Shown piece after piece: positions 17,492 to 25,454 of a DNA stretch of 64,000 bases; the first letter of the stretch is position 1; each line of letters opens with the position of its first letter. The stretch is from Marinagarivorans cellulosilyticus (GTDB lineage: Bacteria > Pseudomonadota > Gammaproteobacteria > Pseudomonadales > Cellvibrionaceae): contig NZ_AP023086.1 of NCBI RefSeq assembly GCF_021655555.1, positions 4,494,685 through 4,558,684 on the forward strand, in the 5' to 3' direction. The translations under genes were made by a program, and so were the position numbers. The notes below the pieces were generated by a model. That model ran no database searches. It had not been told where the DNA came from and was given only the letters and a program-made list of their open reading frames with translations.

Positions 17492-18970
17492 ATGATGAGC
17501 AAGAAGCAAAAAGAGCAATGGTTACGGGTATCGACGCTACTCGCTGAAACCCCAGAAGGTATGAGCATACAAGCCCTGCTCGACGCTCTGGCCGCATTAG
17601 ACATATCGACTAAGGAAGCCGACTCAAAGACAGTCGCCCCTCCGCGCCGCACCCTGCAATCCTGGCTAAAAAAATGGGTCGAACAAGGCCTTCTCAACAA
17701 AACAGGTAGCCGACGAGATATACGCTACTTTTTATCTCATTCAGCACAGCCCGCTCCAAATAATGAACGCAGCATGACGGCAGCGCTAAAACTGTCGGCC
17801 CAACAAGAGCCCCCACAAAAGGCCTTTCCATTCTCCACCACCTCGCTCGACTGTATTAAAGAAATTAATAAACCCACGATTCAACGCAAACCCGTGGGCT
17901 ACAACTATGATTTTCTGAACCACTATCGCCCAAATAGCAGTGCTTACCTCAGTGCAAGCGAACAAGCCCACCTTATGCAACTGAGTAAAACACATGACTC
18001 AGGGCCATTACCCGCAGGTACCTTTGCCCGCCAACTACTACATCGCCTACTCATTGATTTATCGTGGAATTCCAGCCGATTAGAAGGCAACACCTATTCG
18101 CTTTTAGATACTCGCCGCTTAATCCAATTCGGTGCTGCCGCCGAAGGCAAAGCGAGTATCGAAGCCCAAATGATTTTGAATCATAAAGAAGCTATTGAAT
18201 TTTTGGTGGGCGCGGCAGACGACATTGGCTTTAACCGCTACACATTGCTCAACCTGCACGCGCTGCTAGCGGATAACCTGCTAGATAACCCAGATGCCAG
18301 CGGCTGTTTACGCAAAATACCCATAGGTATTGGCAAAAGTGTTTTTCAACCTTTAGAAGTACCACAGCGTATTGAGGCTTGTTTCGAGCAAATTCTGGCA
18401 ACCGCCTCAGCTATTCAAAACCCGTTTGAACAAGCTCTGTTCGCCCTAGTCCAACTGCCATATTTGCAAGCCTTTGACGATGTGAATAAACGTGTATCGC
18501 GCTTAGCAGCCAATATTCCTTTTATTAAACACAACCTAATGCCACTGACATTTGCTGACCTCCCACAAGATATTTATACCGACGCCATATTGTGCGTGTA
18601 TGAATTAAACCGTGTGGAACCCTTAAAAGAAATTTTCATTTGGGCCTACGAGCGTTCGATAAACCACTACCAAGTCGCCAGGCAAACGCTGGGCGAGCCC
18701 GACGCCTTTCGCATACGCTACCGACAAGAATTAAAAACACTGGTTAGCGAAGTAGTAAGAAATTTACTGACTAAACAGCAGGCTTATGCACACATAAAAA
18801 GGTGGGTAAATAATGCCATTCCAGAAGCGGACCAGCAGCAATTTCTAGAGTATACCGAAACAGAGTTATTAGGTTTACATGAAGGTAATTTTGCCCGCTA
18901 CCAATTACGTCCGTCAGAATTTAATCAATGGCAAAATAAATGGGTAGACAAAAAAGCGCCTAACGCATGA
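17492..18970 (+). CDS. Fic-fold protein with N-terminal DNA-binding-like domain; catalytic His replaced
   Basis: The protein has 492 residues. ATG at 17492 (AGAGG 5 nt upstream) is preferred to an earlier TTG. Residues 1-80 look like a helix-turn-helix module (MSIQALLDALAALDI, RRTLQSWLKKWVEQGLL). The central Fic domain carries the inhibitory-type motif NSSRLEGN near residue 195. The active-site loop reads QAFDDVNKRVSR near residue 325, instead of HPFxDGNGRxxR: Gln stands where the catalytic His should be, and VNK replaces GNG. This subgroup of Fic-like proteins is known, but AMPylation is unlikely without the His. A regulator-like role with the operator array upstream is inferred. Confidence 0.85.
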   Translation: MMSKKQKEQWLRVSTLLAETPEGMSIQALLDALAALDISTKEADSKTVAPPRRTLQSWLKKWVEQGLLNKTGSRRDIRYFLSHSAQPAPNNERSMTAALKLSAQQEPPQKAFPFSTTSLDCIKEINKPTIQRKPVGYNYDFLNHYRPNSSAYLSASEQAHLMQLSKTHDSGPLPAGTFARQLLHRLLIDLSWNSSRLEGNTYSLLDTRRLIQFGAAAEGKASIEAQMILNHKEAIEFLVGAADDIGFNRYTLLNLHALLADNLLDNPDASGCLRKIPIGIGKSVFQPLEVPQRIEACFEQILATASAIQNPFEQALFALVQLPYLQAFDDVNKRVSRLAANIPFIKHNLMPLTFADLPQDIYTDAILCVYELNRVEPLKEIFIWAYERSINHYQVARQTLGEPDAFRIRYRQELKTLVSEVVRNLLTKQQAYAHIKRWVNNAIPEADQQQFLEYTETELLGLHEGNFARYQLRPSEFNQWQNKWVDKKAPNA

Positions 18971-19185
18971 AAGCAACTCAAAAGACGATTTAAGGTGGCA
19001 ATTACACTGAACGTGCAATTGAGGGCTGCCGGGGCATGGAGCCCCGCTTGCCCGACCGTTTAAATTGCCTTGCAAGGTGGGCCGCCGCAGGCCTACGCCT
19101 GGGAGTGTCTTTTGTTTTGGTGCTTTCTTTCGGTGACGGTTATTTGGACAAGCCAATAAAAGTTACTCACCAGCTGGCGAGCCGC
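18971..19185. repeat. Long dispersed repeat R2, copy a
   Basis: Shared with 20912-21128, 22837-23142 (interrupted by a MITE) and partly 25321-25395. It contains several hairpins: the ACGTGCAATTG pair, CGGGGC-ATGGA-GCCCCG, and GCAG/CTGC around AAGGCC. It ends TTATTTGGACAAGC...CAGCTGGCGA. This copy carries the uninterrupted site TGTCTTTTGTTTTGG, into which a MITE has inserted in copy c. Non-coding. Confidence 0.8.
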
Positions 19186-19312
19186 TTGCTGCGTTAAAAC
19201 CGGCAATAATTCAATAGGCGCCATCCAACAAACCACACCCATTCCATTCGAGAGATAGAGCCAGTTTATATACAATGGCGCCCCTTCATTAACACCTCAT
19301 ACGGCCCAGCTT

Positions 19313-20158
19313 ATGTATCGCGACAACCCCAAAATTTTAAAATTACTCCAAATTGGAAAACCTCAGGCTAGCGACCTCTTCCCGTGGCGAATATATGCCA
19401 CTGAACTCAACTTTGATGATGCAGATATTGACGACCTAATCGCCGTGCTAACCTGCGAAGAATTAAACAGCGCACCTAGCCAGAGCACCGAAGTCTGGGC
19501 GGCGTTGCACGCATGGCGCGCACTGGGGCACCTTAAAACGCCCAAGGCAATAGCCCCCATGATTAGTATTTTTGATCGACTCTGTGATGACGAATGGGCT
19601 CTTGACGATCTTCCATTTGTATTTGCAGCTATCGGCGAACCCGCCATCGCGCCACTCTCTCAATTCCTGCAGTCGCCAGAGCATGAAGAATTTGCTTACG
19701 CATTAGCCGCTTCAGCGCTAACCCAAATCGCTTTACAGAAAACCAGTTTAAGAGCGCATATTTTAGATATTTTTAGTCATTACGTACAATCACCGCAAGA
19801 AACCGCATACAGCTTTAATGGGTTGCTCATTAGCAACCTCATTGATTTAGAGGCCGTCGAGTTGATCGAACACATTCGCTCGACTTACGAACGCAAATGT
19901 GTTGACGAAAGCGTCTGCGGCGATATTGAAGACGTCGAGATCAAACTGGGCTTAAGAGCCGAACGCGATACGGAAAGAGCAAGCCTCGCACAAATGCTTT
20001 TTAACCTCGCCGAAGGAGGTACTGCAAACGACATAAGGAGCCAACATAACCTAAGCTCACCCGGCTTACCTTACCAACGAGATGCAGCTAAGGCTGGCCG
20101 CAACGACCCATGCCCGTGTGGCAGTGGTAAAAAGTATAAAAAATGTTGCAACCAATAA
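19313..20158 (+). CDS. DUF1186 protein with C-terminal SEC-C zinc motif
   Basis: 281 residues. The N-terminal two thirds are helical and HEAT-like, typical of DUF1186 (WAALHAWRALGHLKTPKAI, FAAIGEPAIAPLSQFLQ). The C-terminus is a SEC-C motif, NDPCPCGSGKKYKKCC, which binds zinc in SecA and many otherwise unrelated proteins. The biochemical role is unknown. It sits alone, bounded by repeat R2 on the left and a MITE on the right. Confidence 0.85.
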   Translation: MYRDNPKILKLLQIGKPQASDLFPWRIYATELNFDDADIDDLIAVLTCEELNSAPSQSTEVWAALHAWRALGHLKTPKAIAPMISIFDRLCDDEWALDDLPFVFAAIGEPAIAPLSQFLQSPEHEEFAYALAASALTQIALQKTSLRAHILDIFSHYVQSPQETAYSFNGLLISNLIDLEAVELIEHIRSTYERKCVDESVCGDIEDVEIKLGLRAERDTERASLAQMLFNLAEGGTANDIRSQHNLSSPGLPYQRDAAKAGRNDPCPCGSGKKYKKCCNQ

Positions 20159-20205
20159 CTACTTCCGCTGCGCTCAACGCTGAAACTGAGTGCCTTATCC
20201 CTTGA

Positions 20206-20393
20206 AGGCACCTCTAAAAATAGTAATTTTTTTGTGAGGGCAAGGAAGTACCGCCCGGACGACTGAATGGATTCAGGAGGTAGAGCGACGCAGGAAGCCA
20301 AAGCCGAGAACCGCAATTTACGTGGGGTAAATGAGGATTCGAGGACGGAACTGACGCCGCTATCGCGGAAAAAGTGCATTTTTAGAGATGCCC
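20206..20393. repeat. MITE copy B with TTGA target duplication
   Basis: 188 bp, left end AGGCACCTCTAAAAATAG and right end ATTTTTAGAGATGCCC as inverted terminal repeats. The 4-bp sequence TTGA flanks both sides (20202-20205 and 20394-20397). The interior holds the hairpin CTGAATGGATTCAG and the GCCGCTATCGCGG module. This is the shortest near-intact form of the element with the standard core. Confidence 0.85.
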
Positions 20394-20523
20394 TTGAGAC
20401 AAGCGTGGCTTTATTCCCGAAATACCCCGCCCACTATCGCTCAATTTGGCTAGCTTGCAGGGACAGGCACTCGTTTTAAAGTTGGCCGGTGAGTTAGCTT
20501 GCGGGGACTCGCACTCGCCTGAA

Positions 20524-20714
20524 GCTGCTGCGTATTAATTTCTCAGGCCCTCACGCGTCGGCTTTTGCAAGGATGCAAATGGTAGAGCAGCGCATGGAGC
20601 ATCATGCCGAGAACACGTGTGGAGTGACCCGCTTTGGCAGGATAGCCAATGGTAGACACCGCATGGAGCGTGGTGTCGAGATGGCTTGAGCGTGCCAGCG
20701 AAATTAATGCGGGG
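20524..20714. repeat. Structured hairpin repeat R3, copy b (expanded)
   Basis: The outer arms match copy a but are more degenerate at the far 3' end. The inner hairpin is replaced by two tandem, diverged hairpin modules. One contains TTTTGC-AAGGAT-GCAAA, the other TTTGGC-AGGATA-GCCAA, each followed by ATGGTAGA and CGCATGGAGC. Substitutions in one arm are matched in the other. Confidence 0.8.
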
Positions 20715-20726
20715 CTGTCTGGCGTC

Positions 20727-20835
20727 AACTACTTGCAGGGACATGGCGTCAACTACTTGCAGGGACAGTCACCCCAAAAAAGACTTAGATAAAGAGAAGA
20801 CAGGTAAGCGGTTACTCACCATTCGGCCGGTATAG
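20727..20835. repeat. Long dispersed repeat R4, copy b (partial)
   Basis: Matches the first ~110 bp of R4 (ACTTGCAGGGACAGTCACCC through GAAATTACACCT). The opening ~20-bp motif is duplicated in tandem (20728 and 20747). The 3' half with the ATCGCTATAGCGAT palindrome is missing. Confidence 0.7.
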
Positions 20836-20911
20836 AAATTACACCTCAAGCTTACAGGCACATGCACTCTAAACTGCGATCAAATCTCAATCAAAACCAT
20901 AATTCCATCTA

Positions 20912-21128
20912 GAGCAGCCAACTGAAAAGATAATTTAAGCGGGCAATTGCACAGGACGTGCAATTGAGGGCTGTCGGGGCATGGAGGCCCCGTTTGCCCA
21001 ACCGCTTAAATTTTCTTGCAAGGCGGGCAGCCGAAGGCCTGCGACTGGGGGTGTCTTTTGTTTTGCTGCTTTTGATTTTAGCGAATTTATTTGGACAAGC
21101 AAATAAACGTAACTCGCCAGCTGGCGAA
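20912..21128. repeat. Long dispersed repeat R2, copy b
   Basis: The best preserved R2 copy: TTTAAGCGG and CCGCTTAAA close an outer stem around the inner hairpins GCAATTGCAC/GTGCAATTG and CGGGGC-ATGGAG-GCCCCG. It continues to TATTTGGACAAGC and CAGCTGGCGA. Preceded by the same ~55-bp lead (CATGCACTCTAAACT...) that precedes copy c. Confidence 0.8.
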
Positions 21129-21349
21129 AACGGTATTGATCCACCCGAAAAACACAAATTCAAAGCGCCCTCTCCTTGCGCCCTAAAACGGCCAACTGAA
21201 AAGACCATTTTTACCGCTTACTTTGGCTATAAAGCGCCTGAATCGTAAGCCACTTTGTTGCTTCTGGCCGTCCACTTCCATAGCTTGCGCAGGCTCGGTA
21301 TACTTTGCGAGCATTTTTATCAAATCAGTTCAACGGATGGAGCTACTCT

Positions 21350-22363
21350 ATGACCAGTCAAATGCGCATTGTCGGTACGTTTAACCTTGTAGACGGAAAG
21401 TTTGTCTCGACCGATAAAAACAGAAGCGACTTCAATGCAGGCAAAGCGGTACCTATCCCCGCCGACCAAATAGCCAGCTACTACCCCCTTAAAACCGCCG
21501 CAAGCATTACCGTCGGCGGCACCCTTAATCGCCTTACACTTAAGGCGGGCGAAAGCTACCCAGTGCCTAATGGTAAACGCATTATTCTAGAAGCCACAAG
21601 TGAACATATTTTGTTTACTGAGGTGTTTAATACGAAGCCAAAACTCGGGCTGTATATACAGTCGCCAATCGGGTTTCACCAAACTTGGCTTGACTACATT
21701 CGACGTAGCACCGCCGATAACTTGCAGGCCACACAAATTCTGGCCGAGTGGGAGCTGCAATTTCTTATAGGGGTATTAGCAGGCACTAGCTGGAAAGGCT
21801 TATCCGCGGTCATTGGCATGGATCTTTTTCAAGAGGCAATTACAAAACAAAAAAGAAAGGCCACGACCAGCGCAATTCGCACACTACAAGTACTCTTTTC
21901 ATTTAAGCGCGAGTTGCGACCAATTGCTCCAACTTTAGAATCGGTATTATCCGATATGCTATGGGTATCGCTATTTAAGGGGCAGACTCAGCATTTGTTA
22001 CCGGCTATGGCTAACGACCCTAAAGTTGCCGCACGGGCAGCGGGAACCATCGTCACTCAATTATCCACTCAAGCACTGAATAGGCGCCTCACTGTTAGCG
22101 CATTTATATGGACCATCGTATCGCAGCTAGGTACTAAAGCCCTGCTGACAGTGCCCGCAGCCATCTCGGAAACAGCTAACAGCTTTCAACCATCAACCCC
22201 AGAAGCCGTAGTCGAGAAAATAAAAGAGCTCGTTTCAACACTGGGGATAGTTTTATCTGACACTGAAAAAAACCATATTTTCAAGGAGCTGAAAGAGAAT
22301 CCGCAAAAAATTCGCGCCATTTTCGCCCGTATGGTAGCCGACTTAAAAAACCTGCCAAGGTAG
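21350..22363 (+). CDS. Unknown 337-residue protein, first of a pair with a lipoprotein
   Basis: ATG at 21350 has GGAG upstream; the frame extends back to 21305. No signal peptide. The N-terminal ~110 residues look beta-rich (MRIVGTFNLVDGKFVSTDKN, KLGLYIQSPIGFH). The rest is helical with hydrophobic stretches (LQFLIGVLAGTSWKGLSAVIG near 150-170) that could be amphipathic or membrane-inserting, and a Lys/Glu-rich C-terminal helix bundle. No family recognised. A 123-residue lipoprotein gene follows 5 nt downstream, so they are one operon. A cytosolic protein paired with an envelope lipoprotein recalls effector/immunity organisation; this is inference only. Confidence 0.7.
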   Translation: MTSQMRIVGTFNLVDGKFVSTDKNRSDFNAGKAVPIPADQIASYYPLKTAASITVGGTLNRLTLKAGESYPVPNGKRIILEATSEHILFTEVFNTKPKLGLYIQSPIGFHQTWLDYIRRSTADNLQATQILAEWELQFLIGVLAGTSWKGLSAVIGMDLFQEAITKQKRKATTSAIRTLQVLFSFKRELRPIAPTLESVLSDMLWVSLFKGQTQHLLPAMANDPKVAARAAGTIVTQLSTQALNRRLTVSAFIWTIVSQLGTKALLTVPAAISETANSFQPSTPEAVVEKIKELVSTLGIVLSDTEKNHIFKELKENPQKIRAIFARMVADLKNLPR

Positions 22364-22368
22364 CTACA

Positions 22369-22740
22369 ATGCCAAACATTTTCTCACCCATTTTAGTCAT
22401 CGCACTGCTACTTAGCGCTTGTAGTAGCAGCAAAAGTAACGAGATTGCACTTTACCGCAGTGACGCCAATGCCTACTGCAATGCGCATTCAGTAGATTAT
22501 TGGCAAAGCACCGGCAAGCTGAATGAACTCAACACCATGCGTCCTGCCGAAAAAGCGGCAGAATTTATGAAAACATTTCGTCAAACGGTGCAAACGAACG
22601 CGATGGCCGCCGTCATTTTTGATGAGGGGGGGAGACTACCCGCTGCAGAGTTCTACCCTTACCTACAGCAAGAAATTGCAAAGCTTACGGGGCAACCTTT
22701 CGACTGCCCGGCAATACCCGCATTTTATATGGCCCAATAG
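22369..22740 (+). CDS. Small lipoprotein of unknown function
   Basis: 123 residues with a clear lipoprotein signal, VIALLLSAC (Cys18). The mature part is mainly helical and contains two further Cys (in NAYCNAH and FDCPAI) that could form a disulfide in the periplasm. It follows the 337-residue gene by 5 nt and is surely co-transcribed. It could protect against or anchor the partner protein. No family recognised. Confidence 0.7.
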   Translation: MPNIFSPILVIALLLSACSSSKSNEIALYRSDANAYCNAHSVDYWQSTGKLNELNTMRPAEKAAEFMKTFRQTVQTNAMAAVIFDEGGRLPAAEFYPYLQQEIAKLTGQPFDCPAIPAFYMAQ

Positions 22741-22836
22741 TTCCTGTTCGGCATGAAAACTTAGAAACGTTTACAGGGGCATGCACTCTAAACTTTGATC
22801 AAATCTCAATCAAAACCATAATTCCCCCTAAAGCAG

Positions 22837-23142
22837 CCAACTGAAAAGATAATTTAAGGAGTCAATTGCACAGGACGTGCAATTGAGGGCTGTCGGGGCA
22901 CGACGCCCCGTTTGCCCGACCGTTTAAATTGCCTTGCAAGGCGGGAAGCCGAAGGCCTGCGATTGGGGGTTGTCTTTTGGGCATCTCTAAAAATGCACTT
23001 TTTCCGCGATAGCGGCGTCGGCTCCGTCCTCGAGTCCTCATTTACACCACGTAAACTGCGGCTCTCCGGGCGGTGCTTCCTTGCTCTCACACAAAAATTA
23101 CTATTTTTAGAGGCGCCCTTTTGTTTTGGTGCTTTTTATTGA
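22837..23142. repeat. Long dispersed repeat R2, copy c, interrupted by a MITE
   Basis: R2 sequence runs from 22837 to TGTCTTTT (22978), is interrupted by MITE copy C (22979-23118), and resumes with TTTTGTTTTGGTGC. Copies a and b show the uninterrupted site, proving the order of events. After ~20 bp R2 stops and R3 copy c begins. Confidence 0.85.
22979..23118. repeat. MITE copy C, inserted in repeat R2 with TTTT duplication
   Basis: 140 bp in reverse orientation: GGGCATCTCTAAAAATGC to ATTTTTAGAGGCGCCC. Flanked by TTTT on both sides (22975-22978 and 23119-23122), whereas the empty site in copies a and b of R2 has a single TTTT. This gives direct evidence of transposition with a 4-bp target duplication. 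Confidence 0.9.
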
Positions 23143-23171
23143 AAGCTTGCAGGGACTCGCACTCGCCTGAA

Positions 23172-23317
23172 GCTGCTGCGTATTAATTTCTCAGGCCCTC
23201 GCGCGTCGGGAACACGTGTGGAGTGGCTCGCTTTGGCAGGATAGCCAATGGTAGACACCGCATGGAGCGTGGTGTCGAGATGGCTTGAGCGTGCCAGAGA
23301 AATTAATACGCGGCGGT
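23172..23317. repeat. Structured hairpin repeat R3, copy c
   Basis: The outer stem TATTAATTTCTC/GAGAAATTAATA is intact, with an inner TCGGGAACACGTG segment and one TTTGGC-AGGATA-GCCAA module followed by ACACC-N10-GGTGT. Lies between MITE-bearing R2 copy c and R4 copy c. Confidence 0.8.
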
Positions 23318-23340
23318 GATTTTGCCGCTCAACTCGCAGG

Positions 23341-23532
23341 AAGGTACTTGCAGGGACAGTCACTCCAAAAAAGACTTAGATAAAGAGAAGACAGGTAAGT
23401 AATCACTCACCTTTCGGCCGATATGGAAATTACACCTAAAAGCACGAAACATCTTGGCATAGCGCCGTCTCAAGTTGATTGGCGCTAACGGCAACCTATC
23501 CCAAGCTGGATCTGAATCGCTATAGCGATTAT
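23341..23532. repeat. Long dispersed repeat R4, copy c
   Basis: Nearly identical to 16718-16909 along its whole length, ending with ATCGCTATAGCGAT about 45 bp before the ppiC-like start. It is therefore likely to overlap that gene's promoter. Confidence 0.8.
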
Positions 23533-23574
23533 CGTAAGCGCTTGACCTTAAACCTATGAAGAAGAGGAACGATT

Positions 23575-23856
23575 ATGCCGCAAGCCGCCGCGCGTCACAT
23601 CTTGGTTGATAACGAAACGACCTGTAATGAATTGAAAGCCAAAATTGAAGCGGGCGAAGATTTCGCCAAATTGGCGCAGGATCACTCTAGCTGCCCCTCG
23701 GGCCGTAGCGGCGGTGATTTAGGGACCTTTGGGCCTGGCCAAATGGTGGCTGAATTCGACAAAGTCGTGTTCAGCGCACCGGTTAACGAAGTACAGGGCC
23801 CCGTAAAAACTCAGTTTGGTTACCACCTACTAGAAGTAACCGAACGCCAAGACTAA
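23575..23856 (+). CDS. ppiC: Parvulin-type peptidyl-prolyl isomerase
   Basis: 93 residues, the full length of a single-domain cytosolic parvulin. Typical motifs are present: ARHILVDNE, the SGRSGGDLGTFGPGQMV loop, and the end FGYHLLEVTER. AGGAACG precedes the ATG. It catalyses cis-trans isomerisation of prolyl bonds. It stands alone between repeat R4 and an inverted-repeat remnant, in an otherwise accessory setting, so it may be an extra copy of the housekeeping gene. Confidence 0.92.
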   Translation: MPQAAARHILVDNETTCNELKAKIEAGEDFAKLAQDHSSCPSGRSGGDLGTFGPGQMVAEFDKVVFSAPVNEVQGPVKTQFGYHLLEVTERQD

Positions 23857-23919
23857 ACCGAACGCCGATAGCGAGCCTATCGGCACCTATCGTTTTTAAG
23901 TAACTACTCAGGTGGCTCG

Positions 23920-24094
23920 AAATGACACCCACCTAAAAAGGCGAATTGATCGTGTTCTGGGCCTTCAAGCACTAGGAGCACCTGCATAGCGACCAGCCCC
24001 AGCAAGGATGCGTGGGGGTAGACTTTACAGGGGCACAAAGTCGTAGATGACTCGAGCGGCCCAGAAAATAATCAGTTTGCCGAGCTATTTGAGC
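23920..24094. repeat. Left arm of a ~150-bp inverted repeat pair (R6)
   Basis: The sequence from about 23930 to 24094, including GCATAGCGACCAGCCCCAGC and GGGGGTAGACTTTACAGG, reappears in reverse complement at 27900-28110 with scattered differences. The two arms bracket about 3.8 kb. A 9-bp tandem array has grown at the inner end of this arm. It may be an end of a decayed mobile element or duplicated remnant of a gene; no intact frame is present. Confidence 0.75.
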
Positions 24095-24192
24095 ATGGCT
24101 GACATGGCTGACATGGCTGACATGGCTGACATGGCTGACATGGCTGACATGGCTGACATGGCTGACATGGCTGACATGGCTGACATGGCTGA
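24095..24192. repeat. 9-bp tandem repeat array (ATGGCTGAC, ~10.9 copies)
   Basis: Ten perfect units plus a partial one. On the + strand this reads as Met-Ala-Asp repeated, continuing AELLRMFF to a stop at 24214, with no good ribosome binding site. The other R6 arm has a single unit at this place (GTGGCTGAAT), so the array expanded locally, probably by slippage. Copy number is likely to vary between strains. Confidence 0.95.
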
Positions 24193-24227
24193 ATTGTTAC
24201 GTATGTTTTTTTGATTGTTTACAAAAA

Positions 24228-24611
24228 CTAAACCTTATCAACATCAGCATCAACATCCAGTTCAGTCTCATCCACAGGCAACACTGATGCCTTAGGCCGA
24301 TGATCCTGCAGGCGACCCAATACGGTTTCCAATCGATGGGCTAGCTTTTTGGCTGCACCATTGACAGCCTGATCTAGCGTTGCAGCGTGCTCGGTAACCG
24401 CTACTGGCTGCCGACCTTCTAAACGAGCCTCTAACATGCAGCGATGATCATGTAGCCCACTTTTACCTTTGCTCTCGTCACTGATATGCACTTCTACTCG
24501 GGTGATATGTGATTGGTAGCGATCTAACGCATGCTCGATAGAATCACTCACTCGAGCAGCCAACTCTTCGGTTCCGTGGATGTTGGCGTCAGTATTAAAT
24601 TGGATCTTCAT
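24228..24611 (-). CDS. HPF/RaiA-family ribosome hibernation factor
   Basis: 127 residues. The sigma-54 modulation/RaiA (S30AE) domain is evident (MKIQFNTDANIHGTEEL, VEVHISDESKGK, the basic helix AAKKLAHRLETVLGRL), followed by an acidic tail (DETELDVDADVD). Members bind idle 30S/70S ribosomes and stabilise them in stationary phase or stress. ATG with GGAAAG upstream. It is not near rpoN, where the housekeeping hpf usually sits, so this is an accessory paralogue in the repeat-rich region. Confidence 0.85.
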   Translation of the reverse strand: MKIQFNTDANIHGTEELAARVSDSIEHALDRYQSHITRVEVHISDESKGKSGLHDHRCMLEARLEGRQPVAVTEHAATLDQAVNGAAKKLAHRLETVLGRLQDHRPKASVLPVDETELDVDADVDKV

Positions 24612-24805
24612 GAAGCTTTCCTTTGGCTTAAGGCCTGTGACTTGTTGGTATTAGAATCTATGTGGGGTCGAGATACGACCTAACAAGGGGGAAGGTGTAT
24701 TAGGTACTAGGCAACAATAGGACATGCACTCAAACTTGTGATTTTATCGTGATGATTGATCACTGCTAATTGGCAAAATTATCATTGATCTTAAGCCGCC
24801 TGCTT

Positions 24806-25198
24806 CTAACTTGCGGAATATACGTTAAACGTTTCATCGGTATAAATAATATCGTCGATAGCCAAAGTAATTCGCCATGGCCCAACCTTATTGGTTATAG
24901 GCTTCCAAATGGTATCGCCGATAAAAAATCGCCAATCATTTTGCTTGATGTACTCTTCGCCAGAGAACGGCGCCATTGCAACACCATTTTCATCTGGGAT
25001 GTTCGGGTGATAAATACAATACTGCAGAACTTTATTTTTTGCTTTTTTAATGTTTACGATATACCCGAATTCAATATCAAGTTCGCAGGGAATATCTCGA
25101 GTCGCTTTTCGCAGTTTTGGTAAGTCTTTAGATTCACTGTCCCATTGCGTGTAAATACCATAATTAGTCAAGGTTACTTCGGGTTTTTTCTTGGCCAT
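24806..25198 (-). CDS. DUF3859-like protein; 5' region replaced by a MITE
   Basis: 130 residues from ATG at 25198 (MAKKKPEVTLTNYGIY). The sequence resembles the DUF3859 family (CELDIEFGYIVNIKKAKNK, NDWRFFIGDTIWKP, WRITLAIDD), whose role is unknown. A MITE end begins only 6 bp upstream. The frame continues into it as a GTG at 25210, and the MITE's AGAGG is the only Shine-Dalgarno-like sequence in reach. The native promoter appears lost, so expression is doubtful or driven by the MITE. Confidence 0.75.
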   Translation of the reverse strand: MAKKKPEVTLTNYGIYTQWDSESKDLPKLRKATRDIPCELDIEFGYIVNIKKAKNKVLQYCIYHPNIPDENGVAMAPFSGEEYIKQNDWRFFIGDTIWKPITNKVGPWRITLAIDDIIYTDETFNVYSAS

Positions 25199-25204
25199 AA
25201 TTAA

Positions 25205-25320
25205 GGGCACCTCTAAAAATAGTAATCTTTGTGTGAGAGCAAGGAAGCACCGCCGGACGACTGAATGGATTCAGGAGGTAGAGCGACGCAGGAAGCCAAA
25301 GCCGAGAGCCGCAGTTTACG
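25205..25320. repeat. MITE copy D, right end missing
   Basis: The left end GGGCACCTCTAAAAATAG and core (CTGAATGGATTCAG, GCCAAAGCCGAGAGCCGC) are present, but the element stops at GCAGTTTACG and passes directly into a fragment of repeat R2. It is thus a deletion or recombination product. Confidence 0.8.
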
Positions 25321-25395
25321 ACAGAAAAAGGCGATTTAAGCGGGAGGTGCAAGCCTGCCATGGGGGTGTCTTTTGTTTTGAAGCTTTTTATATTT
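25321..25395. repeat. Repeat R2 fragment, copy d
   Basis: Contains GGCGATTTAAGCGGG, then jumps over the hairpin core to GGGGGTGTCTTTTGTTTTG. Joined on its left to the truncated MITE copy D. Confidence 0.65.
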
Positions 25396-25454
25396 GTGAA
25401 TTTAGCAAGATAAGAGATGGTTTAACGATAAGTAGCTTCTGCGCAGCCGAGAGC

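Noticed and set aside
24095..24192. Possible CRISPR array
   Set aside because: The units are 9 bp and directly contiguous, with no spacers; no cas genes nearby.
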